Origin: Notospermus geniculatus
Lineage: Eukaryota; Nemertea; Pilidiophora; Heteronemertea; Lineidae
Length of the DNA: 64,000 nucleotides
Direction: 5' to 3'
NCBI GenBank assembly: GCA_002633025.1
Contig: NMRB01000080.1
Coordinates: 210,823-274,822 of the forward strand
Part shown: positions 30,085-39,462 of the stretch, piece after piece
Layout of the letters: every line of letters starts with the position of its first letter
Numbering within the stretch: the stretch's first letter is position 1
Position numbers and translations under genes: made by a program
The notes under the pieces: generated by a model
The model's input: the letters and a program-made list of their open reading frames with translations, nothing else
Told to the model about the DNA's origin: nothing
The model's database searches: none

Positions 30085-30339
30085 GCCGTGATGTCACCAT
30101 TGAAAAGCATCCAAGGAGAATGGTCTGCACAGATTCCATTGCAACATCATCAGTACCGGTATGCATGTCCAGTCTGCAAGAAAGTTTTCGGGAATAAATG
30201 GTTGGTCAATAGGCACAAGGTTGTTCACACAGGGGAGAAAGCATTCATATGTTCAAACTGTTCAGTCCGCTTTAACACCAAATCAAACTTAGTGAGACAT
30301 ATCAAGGGGTGTACTGGTACAAGACCTGCTAGATATTGA
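30085..30339 (+). CDS. Terminal exon 1-35, two fingers, the last C2HC; end of locus 1
   Basis: The acceptor tgtctctttgcag ends at 30084; phase 0, 84 residues. The helices are NKWLVNR and TKSNLVR, with linker TGEKAF. The second finger ends HIKGC, a C2HC variant. It is the last terminal exon before the second locus; no exon is seen in 29818-30084 or after it until 34044. Confidence 0.86.
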   Translation, partial: AVMSPLKSIQGEWSAQIPLQHHQYRYACPVCKKVFGNKWLVNRHKVVHTGEKAFICSNCSVRFNTKSNLVRHIKGCTGTRPARY

Positions 30340-30460
30340 TTCATCACAATGTCAACAGGAGAAATTCTCACAGCAATTTAGAGGAATTCGCCAAAACGAA
30401 CTTTGCTCTTAAAATGTCTCTGTAGCAGTAATTCCATGTGGACCTAGCGGTAGCCTACAG

Positions 30461-30905
30461 TAAGGCCACGGTTATTATATTCTTTGGTTTACGGGCACAA
30501 AGATTTTGAGCCCAGGTACGGAGGACGGAATAAAAATAAGAAAAAACTTTGGTTCAGTTCAGTTTTTTCATTTTCACCTTTTGAATGACAAATAAGAAAA
30601 CTCGGAGGAAATAAAAAACCAAAAAAATCTTGACAAATGCCTCTTTTCTGCTTCTCTCCGTCCTCGCTGCCAGGAATATAGGCGTACGCCAGTTGGTTTT
30701 ATTTATTTAGCAGTCGTGACAGCTGAAATCAAGGTCGGCGGGAATAAAAACAACTCCATTTATTTGTTTTTTTTCTTAGAATACCTCCTTTGAACTTCGG
30801 AGGCAATAAAAGAAAGTGATTTTCCCAATTTTATTTTTTTTTCGGAATGGCATTTTGCCACGTCGGCGGGCCCGTAAACCAAAGAATAAAAAAAGTGTGG
30901 CCTAA
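30461..30905. mobile_element. Foldback MITE, 445 bp
   Basis: The arms taaggccacggttatta plus attctttggtttacgggc (left) and the complement gcccgtaaaccaaagaat plus gtgtggcctaa (right) bound the element. It lies between the last exon of locus 1 and locus 2. 30340-30460 holds nothing recognised. Confidence 0.82.
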
Positions 30906-31133
30906 TTGCAAAATGATTATATTGGTTTTGGGGTACCTGTAATTCTCATTCTTGAAAATACATGTAGAGGTATATTCATTAAATTAAAATGTTGTCTTCC
31001 TTTCTTGTGTTTGTGTACAGTAGGGCCTACTTTTAAGGACTAAAAAACTGTGAATGGTACCGGTACAATCATTGCCAATAGGTTGGCCTACTACTTGGGG
31101 CATGAAGTTACCGGTATCTTCAGGCAGGCTGTA

Positions 31134-31705
31134 GGACAATTCATCCCCGGACAATTCGCCCCATGGACAATTTGCCCCAGACAATTCATACCATAGGACA
31201 ATATTCATCCCCAGGGACAATTCGTCCCCATGGACAATTTGTCGTGAGACAATTTCGCGAATTCGTCCCTCAGGACAATTCGTCTGCCGCTGAATTGAAT
31301 TTTAAAGTTTGTTGTATTATATCGTATCATCATAAATATCTATTTATGGTACCGGTACCACATCATATCATTACCGGTGTAATAGAATAGCCTTTGACTT
31401 CAGACCCAAAAAGGATGTAAAAAGACTAAAGATGAAGAGTCCTGGCTTACTGAAAGAATTCAATTCAACAGGGACGAATTGTCCTGAGGGATGAATTGTT
31501 CTAAGGGACAAATTGTCTGGATGAATTGCCCTCCTGGGGGACAAATTGTCCAGGGACGAAATGTCCTACGGGATGAATTGTCCATGGGGATGAATTGTCC
31601 AGGAAGAACTGCCCTAGGGGACAAATTGTCCTGGGACGAAATGTCTATGAATAATAAATTGTCTGGGACAAATTATCCGGGGACGAATTGTCCTCTAACC
31701 CTTCA
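31134..31705. repeat. Inverted pair of ggacaattcgtccc minisatellite arrays
   Basis: Between 31134 and 31285 the unit ggacaattcgtcccc recurs about ten times with drift. Between 31470 and 31694 its complement ggggacgaattgtcc recurs about a dozen times. The inner edges gaattgaatt and aattcaattc also pair. The whole could fold into a long stem with a loop of about 150 bases. Confidence 0.8.
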
Positions 31706-32635
31706 GGCTTGCATGGCAACTTATTCTCCAGTCGCTCTTGCAAAGTGTTCTTGGACATTGCACGGCCTAAGCGAGCCAATAAAATGCCAAACCCCAAAAT
31801 AAGGGTTTACTGCCAACTGTTCGCACCCTTTCTGACAACGTCGATAGGGGTAGGGAGAGAAAAAAAAATTGTCTGCCGAAAAAGACGTCCAACTTATCAT
31901 GACTAGTAAAAACTTGCGAAGACATTTACGCAGTTGAGTACCATGTGGGAAAAACCAATTTACGATTTGAAGGAAAGCCTTTTTAATAGACTGGTCCTCT
32001 GCCCTCATAACGCTCCGCAAACGGGTGGGTATAGGGCAGGGGATCAGTCCAGCCTTTTTTGGGACACGCCCTGTAGAAGGAGTCATCAGTTCCGAAACTC
32101 CCTGCGAACTCCAAACTGACGCGCAAATCCCTCAGCGCCATCTGTCATTGGCCAGAGGAACCATACGAACACAAAAGAAAATGGTGGCCGTCGATTTTGG
32201 CTGTTTGGTGCACGGTGCAATGGGTGGATTTGCACGCTAATAAAAACGATTTATTGACGACTTTTAAGCTCCTACTCGTGTTGTTCAGGTGAAGAAATAT
32301 CTGATGCTCTAATGTAAACCAAAGACCAAAAATATATTCTCTGTAGATATCGCTGAATGATGCTGTGATTCGGTGGTTTCGCTTCGCCTTCGCTAACGGA
32401 GGTCAGCAGCAGCAGCAGCAGAGCAGGCAAACGCATGCAGATGCACACGCAGACACACACACACGTGCACAGACCTAGGCCTAGGCCTACGCCTACTAGT
32501 CAATAGGCTGGGCGTGGGATGCAACAATTGGTCATGGTGATGATGAAAGCGTTCGTTATGAATGTATTTGCCTGACGATAAATTAAAAAAAACTCATTAA
32601 AAAAACACAAAAAAATCAGCTAGCCTAGGCCTAGG
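31706..32635. promoter_or_regulatory. Candidate upstream region of locus 2
   Basis: Between 31706 and 32300 the sequence is less repetitive, with a reverse CCAAT box context (ctgtcattggcc near 32145) and aaaatggtggccg. At 32404-32495 lie short cag and ca repeats followed by ctaggcctaggcctac. A first noncoding exon and promoter of the locus starting at 34044 are expected somewhere in 31.7-34.0 kb, but I cannot fix the start site or donor. Confidence 0.3.
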
Positions 32636-33104
32636 CTAGATCAGTTTCGCTAGCGCCATCTTGCCAATAATCATGATAATCAGGTTATCACCATGGGAAT
32701 GTCTAGTCCAGGCCCAACACTGGTGCCCGGTCCCAACATAGCTTACGCATGCGCAAATAGGATGCCAGTGCGAAAGCGTGTTGTTTTTCATGGATCGTCG
32801 CTGATAAAACATCAAGTTTTTCACGGTATCTGACTTTATGTTCATGATTAATGGATCGAAATAGTTCCTTATGATTAGAGGAAGCGTGTTAGGGCCAAAA
32901 ATAAAAATTACAATGATTAGTCACTATACCGGTAAAATGCAAAAATACTGCGCAGCAGAAAACTCTGCGGAATTTTCATTGCTTTTAACGTTGGCAGACA
33001 ACTCACATCCGGGTTCTTTTCCCCCGGTGCGGGCCGCATGCGCAAGATCCCCATGGCGATGACCTAATTATTGACAAGATGGCGTTAGCGAAACTCATCT
33101 ATAG
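32636..33104. mobile_element. Foldback element with aagatggcg ends, 469 bp
   Basis: The left arm ctagatcagtttcgctagcg continues through ccatcttgccaat; the right arm attgacaagatggcg continues through ttagcgaaactcatctatag. Inner parts also pair and include gcatgcgca near 32751 and 33037, an NRF1-like word. It may be a MITE or a palindromic regulatory region. Confidence 0.65.
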
Positions 33105-33268
33105 TATAGGCCTACGGCTACGCGGGTACGGTACGGTAGCCAGTAGGCCTAGGCCTATAGCTATGCTAGGTAGGTGTCAGGACTGTAGGCCTATGCTATA
33201 GGCCTAGTGTACGCCTACCCTAGGCCTATAGGTCTAGGGAATACAGGTCGGGGACCCACACTAGGCCT
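33105..33268. repeat. taggcctag-rich low-complexity stretch
   Basis: Dense repeats of ggcctag and taggccta words with no coding frame. Confidence 0.6.
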
Positions 33269-33642
33269 AGATCTAGCGACGGCGCTGTTCGTCCCTAGAA
33301 TTAGTGACGGTCGCTAATTTTAGGGACACTGGCGTCACACGGTGACTATTTTTAGAATATGAGAGTTCAGTTCTTTACCGATTTTTGCAGGTATGAAATG
33401 ATTTTTGCGAACAATACTCGTGTAAAATATTCATTCTTTAGATCATCATACTGCATCTTTTGGGTGTCTTAAAAGTAGGTTTTTGTGTCTACTTAAATGC
33501 TGTAAAAGTCCAAAGAAAAGTGTTGCCCTAATTACGAAGTTTGAACTGATCTATTCTAAAAATAGTCACCGCGTGACGTCGGTGTCCCTAAAATTAGCAA
33601 CCGTCGCTAATTCTAGGGATGAACAGACCGTCGCTAGATCTA
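33269..33642. mobile_element. Foldback MITE, 374 bp
   Basis: Arms of about 90 bases: tagatctagcgacgg, then gtccctagaattag and gtcgctaattttagggaca on the left, mirrored by tgtccctaaaattagcaac and ccgtcgctagatcta on the right. Loop of about 190 bases. It lies less than 500 bases from the splice acceptor of the constant exon. 33643-34043 has only taggcct words and the acceptor. Confidence 0.83.
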
Positions 33643-34043
33643 ATCTATCGATACGTCAGTTTACTTGCAATCTCGTGTTGAGTAAAAACTAAGCCGGAAA
33701 AACTTTGTAAACATAGGTACACTTTTAACCGTACATGCCTAGGCCTAGCTAATGAAAATATAGAGAAGGTACCAGAGCAGAGTATCAGTAAGCCTCCTAG
33801 GCCTACTGCAAGATAACATGATAGGCCTGTTTAGGCCTATGCCTATGTATGATGTTTTGAAAACAAAAAAGACAAGTTTAAAAAATATTCTTCCTGTTGA
33901 AAAATTGGGGGACGGATTTAGGCCTATCTACAAATAATTTTCTTGGGTCATGTAATTCTCCCCGTTTCCCTTCTGGCTCTGGCTGAAACCGTGGCAACAT
34001 GCTTGTTATGTGTGTCAATAATTCTTAGTCCTCCTTGTTTCAG

Positions 34044-34795
34044 GCGAATCATCTCCTAAACATTCCTATCATTGGTAGATAATGAAGATGAATGATACAA
34101 TGGCTGTCGCGGAGGCAGAAGAACTGAACACCAACAGTCCAACTCATGAACCTTCCTCTGATGAAGAGGAGGAAGAGATGAACTCATTTGGTAGCATGCA
34201 AACTGTGCTACACAATAAGGGTGCAGTGCTAACAAGGGCTTGGTCAGACCTATTTAGTTTCATTACAAAATATCAAGCAGAATTAGTCGTGAAGGAAAAC
34301 TCAGTTGAAATTGCAGAAAAAGAGATAGAACAGCGAAAAAGACAGTTAGAAGAAATGAAACCAGTTGTTGATGCTGGCAATGAGGAGGTTTCTAAATTAC
34401 AAAATGAGATTCACACGAAGGAAAGACTTTTGAGCAATGCTCAATCACAGCTTTCAGTCAAGGAGCGCATGTTACAACGGATGCAAGTAGATCTGTCGAG
34501 CAATATGGGACAGTTGGAAAAATGTCGAAGTGAACTTCTTGGTAAACAGAATGACCTTGTGCGGTTTCGAGGTGAAATAGCACGTTTAAAATCAGACTTG
34601 ACTGTCAAACAAGAACAAATTTTGATCAAAGACAATTTATTGAAAAAGTTACAAAATCAGCTTATGAAAGAGAATGCGGAATTGAAAGAACAGTTAGAAC
34701 TTGAGAGACGAGCTCACGAACTGGAGAAACGATCTCACGAGTTGACGAAGAGGTCCATGGCGTCATCGCTCAGTAGTGAGAGTAGAAAACGACAT
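34044..34795 (+). CDS. Locus 2 constant exon A: acidic N-terminus and long coiled coil
   Basis: The exon starts after tccttgtttcag (ends 34043). The start ATG is at 34082, with an in-frame tag at 34076-34078 directly upstream that fixes the N-terminus (a second ATG is two codons later). It encodes 238 residues: an acidic stretch SSDEEEEEMNS at 28-38, then from about 70 to 225 an almost unbroken Lys/Glu/Leu heptad-rich coiled coil (KERLLSNAQSQLSVKERML and others), expected to give dimers or higher assemblies. It ends at a strong donor catgtaagt after a complete codon. No BTB, zinc or enzymatic domain is seen and I do not recognise the family. Confidence 0.8.
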
Positions 34796-34976
34796 GTAAG
34801 TATGGGGTACTGCATTGAAGTAAATTTTGAGTTGTCTGACTCGAAAGTTGCTGCATGCAATTTTGCGAGTAACAGAACTTGCACATTTGGCACAGGAATT
34901 ATGGAAAACAGATCATTTGGAGAATCATGCAATTTTCACTTTTCTTGTGGTGCTATCCTTTCAATTTCTTTTTCAG
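34796..34976 (+). other. Phase-0 intron between constant exons
   Basis: 181 bases from gtaagtatgg to ttctttttcag. It is phase 0 on both sides, so splicing keeps the frame. The frame happens to stay open through the intron, which gives a false continuous reading. Confidence 0.8.
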
Positions 34977-35606
34977 AGAGCCAGTGAAACTGCTGTTATT
35001 GAAATCCCTGATTCTCCACCTACTCTCGACCTCTCAAGTGAACAGGGAGATTATGGACTCTCAGATATCATCTCTTTAGCAGAATCTCAATCACAAGCAA
35101 GAGAACTAGACATCCCAGCTCGTAAACGATTTGCCTCTGGAGCTGATTCTAGCATCTCAACCAGCATGACCTCTACCTCGCAATCTTTCTCAGAAATGTC
35201 CGCCCGCTTACAGCACGTACCGCCAGCTACCCCACCACGGTGGGGTTATTCCAATTCTCCAAAAGTCTCACCTTCCCCTTCACGATCTATGTTGTCACCA
35301 TCCGTAACGCCTCCAACTACCCCAATGGGTAGCATCAGTGAGATTGTTCCTATTAGTGAGGCAAATATATCTGTGACTGCAAGTGACACTTTCTTCCCTC
35401 TCAGTGTTTCCGATGACGTTAAACCCAGTGTGGACAATTCTAGTGTACAAATTGACAGTGACATTCAGACCAATATGACAATTATAAAACCGGGGACTCC
35501 TAGCTCGGGTACTAGTGATAGTAACCAAGGCCCAGTACCAGTATGTGGGCCAATACCAAGTTCAGCAATGTTTGCTGGTGGCACTGACGTTGGAGCAGAT
35601 GGAAAG
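34977..35606 (+). CDS. Locus 2 constant exon B: SIM-like motif and Ser/Pro linker
   Basis: 210 residues after ttctttttcag. Near the start, AVIEIPDSPP has the hydrophobic core and acidic follow-up of a SUMO-interaction motif. Then come ARKRFASG (basic), TPPRWGY and repeated SP/TP sites (SPKVSPSPSRSMLSPS), which look like proline-directed phosphorylation sites, and a Ser/Thr-rich disordered tail ending GADGK. The donor is aag|gtaggg after a complete codon (phase 0), compatible with all 21 acceptors downstream. Without splicing, translation stops six codons later. The role as hinge between the dimerising part and the DNA-binding tail is inferred. Confidence 0.78.
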
Positions 35607-35826
35607 GTAGGGATCAATTTTTGATGAAATTTTATTTTGGCAGTGACAGGAGGTATGTGTTGGGAGCATACATGTAGCTCAGGAGAATAAGAAAAGTTGT
35701 GATTTGAGAAACTTCATGAATAGTGGAGACGTTGAGTCACAATACTAGAATTGAACAAATATTGAGTCAAGATGATGAGAGCTAAGTTCCAAGTATGGCA
35801 TCATAGGGAGGTTGAGATCAGCGACT

Positions 35827-35931
35827 TATCACGGATCCTTATATGTACAAAATGTATACGGATAGAATTCTGTACGAGGAAAAATTTTGTGCACATTTTG
35901 ATCCGTATACATCTATAAGGATCAGTGATAC
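35827..35931. mobile_element. Small foldback MITE, 105 bp
   Basis: The ends tatcacggatccttata and tataaggatcagtgata pair, with inner tatacggat and atccgtata. It abuts the left end of the larger transposon that starts at 35930. Confidence 0.7.
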
Positions 35932-36145
35932 CGTATACGCAGATATTTTCGCCGCATGGATAAATATTCACGGTTGGGGTACAATGTAGATTTCAAAAAC
36001 ACTGCATTTTCAATGGTGATGAGTGTGTAGCGCATGCATTTGAAAGCGTGAGTAATTGAGTAGAAAAAAGCAAACTTACCAAACACTGCGGCAACTTTAT
36101 TTGGCGGGGCACCAGGATAGCTGAGTGATTGAGAGATTTAACATT

Positions 36146-36338
36146 TGTGTGACGGTCTGGGATAACCCGTCGGAAGTCGCTGAGTGATCAACAAGGGTTG
36201 TTAGATTGCCTGTGCATTGAACTGCTATTGTTCACTTGTTACGTGGTACGTTTCGGCTATTGAAATGTGCGGGTTCACCAAGGCCATTAACCCTTTCCTC
36301 AAACGCGACATCCGACGGGTTTTCCTAGACCGCCACAC
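36146..36338. mobile_element. Nested MITE, copy 1 (second copy 38981-39168)
   Basis: The ends gtgtgacggtctggga and its partner tcctagaccgccacac, with inner acccgtcgga and tccgacgggt, form the arms. The same element occurs at 38981-39168 with shared loop words (gattgcc.gtgcattga, gaaatgtgcgggtt). Its position inside the pogo-like element dates it as younger. Confidence 0.8.
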
Positions 36339-36408
36339 ATTTGTCATTTGTTCTTCTGGTACGCTCACAGAGGTGAGCACATGATGGTCCATGGACCATT
36401 TCATCATT

Positions 36409-37302
36409 TAGGTGTACGAAGCCCTGCTTTCGGTGGCAACCAATATCGCAGTGAATCGGAAAGTTAGTGAAGCTATGGATAAGATCGTTTCAAGAAAACG
36501 TGGACAATATCACCACTACTCCGAGCTGGACAAAGTCAGAATCGGTCGCTATGCAGCTATAGAAGGAACGGCAAACACTGTACGGAAGTATTCTGCTTCG
36601 TTGGGACATCCTGTCAATGAGTCAACTGTCAGGACTTTCAAAAAATTCTATGAAAAATGCCTAGCCGATGGGACCTTTACACCAGAGCAAACTTGTGATG
36701 AGCAGGCTGCTGCTGTACCACCACCGCCCAAACGCGGACGCAAAACCCTACTTGGGGACATGGAGGATGATCTCATTGATTGTCTGAAATCTCTTAGGGA
36801 AGCTGGTGGTACTGTCAACTCCAGCATTGTTATCGCGATGGCAACTGGCCTAGTGGAAAGTAAGTGCCCGGAGAAACTTGAAAAGAATGGCGGAGACTTA
36901 AAGTTTCAAAAAAACTGGGCAAACAAATTGCTCGAACGCCTTGGTTGGACTGGAGTAAGCGCAGAGGTACAACGAGCAAGTGAACAGAACCAGCCGATGT
37001 CCCTGCTCTAAAGGAAAGGATGCTCATGAGCCAATTAGGGGAAGTCAGGGAGTTTCATGTACCAAAAGAACTTGTAGTCAATTTGGATCAAACAGGCATC
37101 CAGTACATTCCGATTGGGAACTACACCATGGAGGAAACAGGGGCTCATAACGTACCGCTTATGGGACTCGATGATGTGAGATTACTGCTGTTCTTGCTGG
37201 AGCCACGGATGGATCATTTCTCCCCTCAGATCATTTTACCAGGACTCACAGATCGTTGCCATCTGAAATTACAATGTACCAGAATGGGTGGAGTGGCCTG
37301 AA
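36409..37302 (+). pseudogene. Broken DDE transposase of the pogo/Tigger-like element
   Basis: The first frame (36412-37011) carries an HTH-type region (SELDKVRIGRYAAIEGTANT) followed by KRGRKTLLGDMEDDLIDCLK and WANKLLERLGW, as in CENP-B/Tigger proteins. It stops at 37009-37011, just before the catalytic part. The second frame (37020-37301) resumes with LVVNLDQTGIQYIPIGNYTM, the first-aspartate block of DDE_1 transposases, and ends early in HLKLQCTRMGG. Frame break and missing C-terminal catalytic residues make it inactive. Confidence 0.8.
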
Positions 37303-38532
37303 GGATGGGAGAACTCACAACCAAAAGCATTGGTCAAATGAGTACAGTATGATTTCAGATTTTGACCACATGTTGATTCCCTATCGGAAGAAAGTAATCA
37401 GGAAACTGGTACATGTACAGTCATTGACATAAGTTTATCTACACCTACTACCTTGAATATTTCAAATACTACTACTGGGCCAATTTTAACACGGTTTGTA
37501 CCACATGAAAGTATATAACCTTGGTCATATTTCTGTATCAAAATTTTGGAAATTTGGAAATATCATAATTATGTAATAGCGCAAATAGCGCACACGTGTT
37601 TTTATGTTTTGCCGCCAGAGTTGCAGACACGTGACATTGACCTGTCAATCACTCAGCTACATGTATCATGGCGCCCCTCAAGCAGTGAGGTCGATTATGG
37701 ATTTAGTGCCATAACTTTGTCGTAATTGTATTTCTAAATGGATTACATGAACTGCTTAGTGCTATGGCGGATGAGGTACGATGTGGAGAATAAAGTTGGC
37801 ATACATGTAGTGTTGGTAAGTTTGCTTCTTTCTACTCAATTACTCTGACGGCCCGCTCTGTTCGCGCTTTCAAATGCATGCGCTACACACTCACCATTCC
37901 ATTGAAAATGCAGTGTTTTTGAAATCTTACATCAGACCCAACCGCGAATATTTATCCACGCGAAAAGGTACTTTCGGACCCCACCGCTAAATATTTTAGG
38001 CCCCAAAATATTTGCGTATACGGTAGACTTTAAAGTAGTTTTATGATTATGGGACCTGGAGACCACCGACACAATTGTCAGAAACAATTGTTCATACTTT
38101 CTGACTTCATGTTTTAGACACAACTCCATCAATCATTTCTCTCTTTCTGATCATGTTCTCCTGCACAAACCTCCTGACACTAAGGGTTGAGAGCGACTTG
38201 TCCACCTCATATCTCCACAGATTTGGATTGTAATTCTGATTAGAAAAAACAAAGAAAAGGTTGGAGAAAGTAGTCAGATTCACTTGAAGAAAGCAATTTC
38301 ATCAAAGTTGTTCGTCCAGTTGATTTCCAGTTTTCTAAAGCAAATGAATCAAGACACTGGCAGTGGTGTCAAGGAACCTATACTGTGCTAAATTGCTGTG
38401 GAGATTTGAGGCAGGTAATGTTCCACAATGATGCCTGGAGGCTGGAGGTGACGTAAGCACTGTTGTTTTAACATTTTAGAAAGTAAAAAACTTCTGATGA
38501 AGTCAAGTAACGTTACACCTAAAGTGAGAAGA

Positions 38533-38783
38533 GGCTCAATAGACGATATCACTCCAAAAGAGCGCAGCACCGTACGGGTGTCAGCGTCATGACGTCCCGC
38601 ACGTCCTTCATGATGTCTCGAGTTGAGACGAAAAAAAATCAGATTGTGTCACGACGTCATGATCGCTGAAACAACGGGATTTTTTTTCGAGTCGCGTCCT
38701 GGCGTTCAGAATGACATGTGGGGCGTCATGACGCTGACACCCGTAAGGTGCTGCGCTCTTTTGGAATGATAGGGTCTATTCTG
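38533..38783. mobile_element. Foldback MITE, about 250 bp
   Basis: The left arm aaaagagcgcagcaccgtac and gggtgtcagcgtcatgacg mirror the right arm cgtcatgacgctgacaccc and ggtgctgcgctctttt. The palindrome continues outward through tatcactcc and ggaatgata. The loop holds further tgacgtc-type palindromes. Confidence 0.82.
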
Positions 38784-38980
38784 AGAATGGCACGTACATG
38801 TATGTACGGCAGTGCCCAAGTCCGAGACATGCATGTAGTTGCGATGAAGCCTTGGCCTAGTAAAAAAATTGACCACCTCCAGTCTACCATGTGGATGTTA
38901 TCTCCTTCTTCATGTTGACATGCGATATAGTCAAGTGTGATTTCCTGGTATGAGGTATTAATTTGAGGTCTTCATAATTC

Positions 38981-39168
38981 GTGTGGCGGTCTAAGAAAAT
39001 CCATCTGATGTCGCTGATGATCAACAAAGGCTGTCAGATTGCCCGTGCATTGATCTGCTGCGATTTACCTGTTACATAGTACATTTCAGGTATTGAAATG
39101 TGCGGGTTCTCCAAGGCCAACACTTTCCTCAAACGTGACATCCAATGGGTTTTCCTAGACTGCCTTAC
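38981..39168. mobile_element. MITE, copy 2 of the gtgtggcggtct family
   Basis: The ends gtgtggcggtctaagaaaat and attttcctagactgcc-like partner are more diverged than in copy 1 at 36146, suggesting an older insertion. Confidence 0.75.
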
Positions 39169-39260
39169 ATTTGATTAGAGCTGCAGAATATTGATCAATT
39201 TCAAAATATTAGCTAGTGTTGAGGATGTATTGAGGGCTTGCTTGTATATGTGGAGCTGGC

Positions 39261-39462
39261 TTTTGTGACCCGGCACAACAAAATGAGTCAGAATGCGCAC
39301 AGAAGACCAAAGATGGCACCAGGCAACAATTACAGAAATCGACAAAGTCAAATTTCATAATGGGCAGACGATCCTGAAATCAACAAATTGTTGATGTCAC
39401 CTTGGACATGTTAGGTCTTCTTCTGGGCGCATTCCGACTTATTTTGTTGTGCCAGGTCAAAA
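39261..39462. mobile_element. Foldback MITE, about 200 bp
   Basis: The left arm ttttgtgacccggcacaaca, with aatgcgcacagaagacc, mirrors the right arm ggtcttcttctgggcgcatt and ttgttgtgccaggtcaaaa. No coding capacity. Confidence 0.82.

Larger units (their letters stand above)
294..30339 (+). other. Locus 1: array of alternative 3'-terminal exons
   Basis: Thirty-six candidate terminal exons lie head to tail on one strand: 34 C2H2 exons (one truncated), one helix-turn-helix exon and one BEN exon. Each starts at a phase-0 acceptor and ends in its own stop. No constant 5' exon, promoter or ATG-led first exon was found between them, so the shared N-terminus should lie left of base 1. The closest known organisation is Drosophila lola or mod(mdg4). 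Several AATAAA signals (2477, 3673, 6979, 12479, 15587, 27119, 28629) lie between exons, as expected if each exon is a 3' end. That one gene owns all of them is inference. Confidence 0.8.
35930..38025 (+). mobile_element. Pogo/Tigger-like DNA transposon, degenerate
   Basis: The ends taccgtatacgcagatattt and aaatatttgcgtatacggta are inverted. Inner flanks also pair over roughly 150-200 bases (caaacttaccaaacact against gtgttggtaagtttg; gtgtagcgcatgcatttgaa against its complement). The flanking TA fits TA-target insertion. It carries transposase remains at 36412-37302 and a nested MITE at 36146-36338, so it is no longer mobile on its own. Confidence 0.75.

Noticed and set aside
34796-34987. Read-through of constant exon A into the intron as the true protein end
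   Set aside because: A consensus donor catgtaagt and a good acceptor bracket the segment, and the coiled coil stops at the donor.
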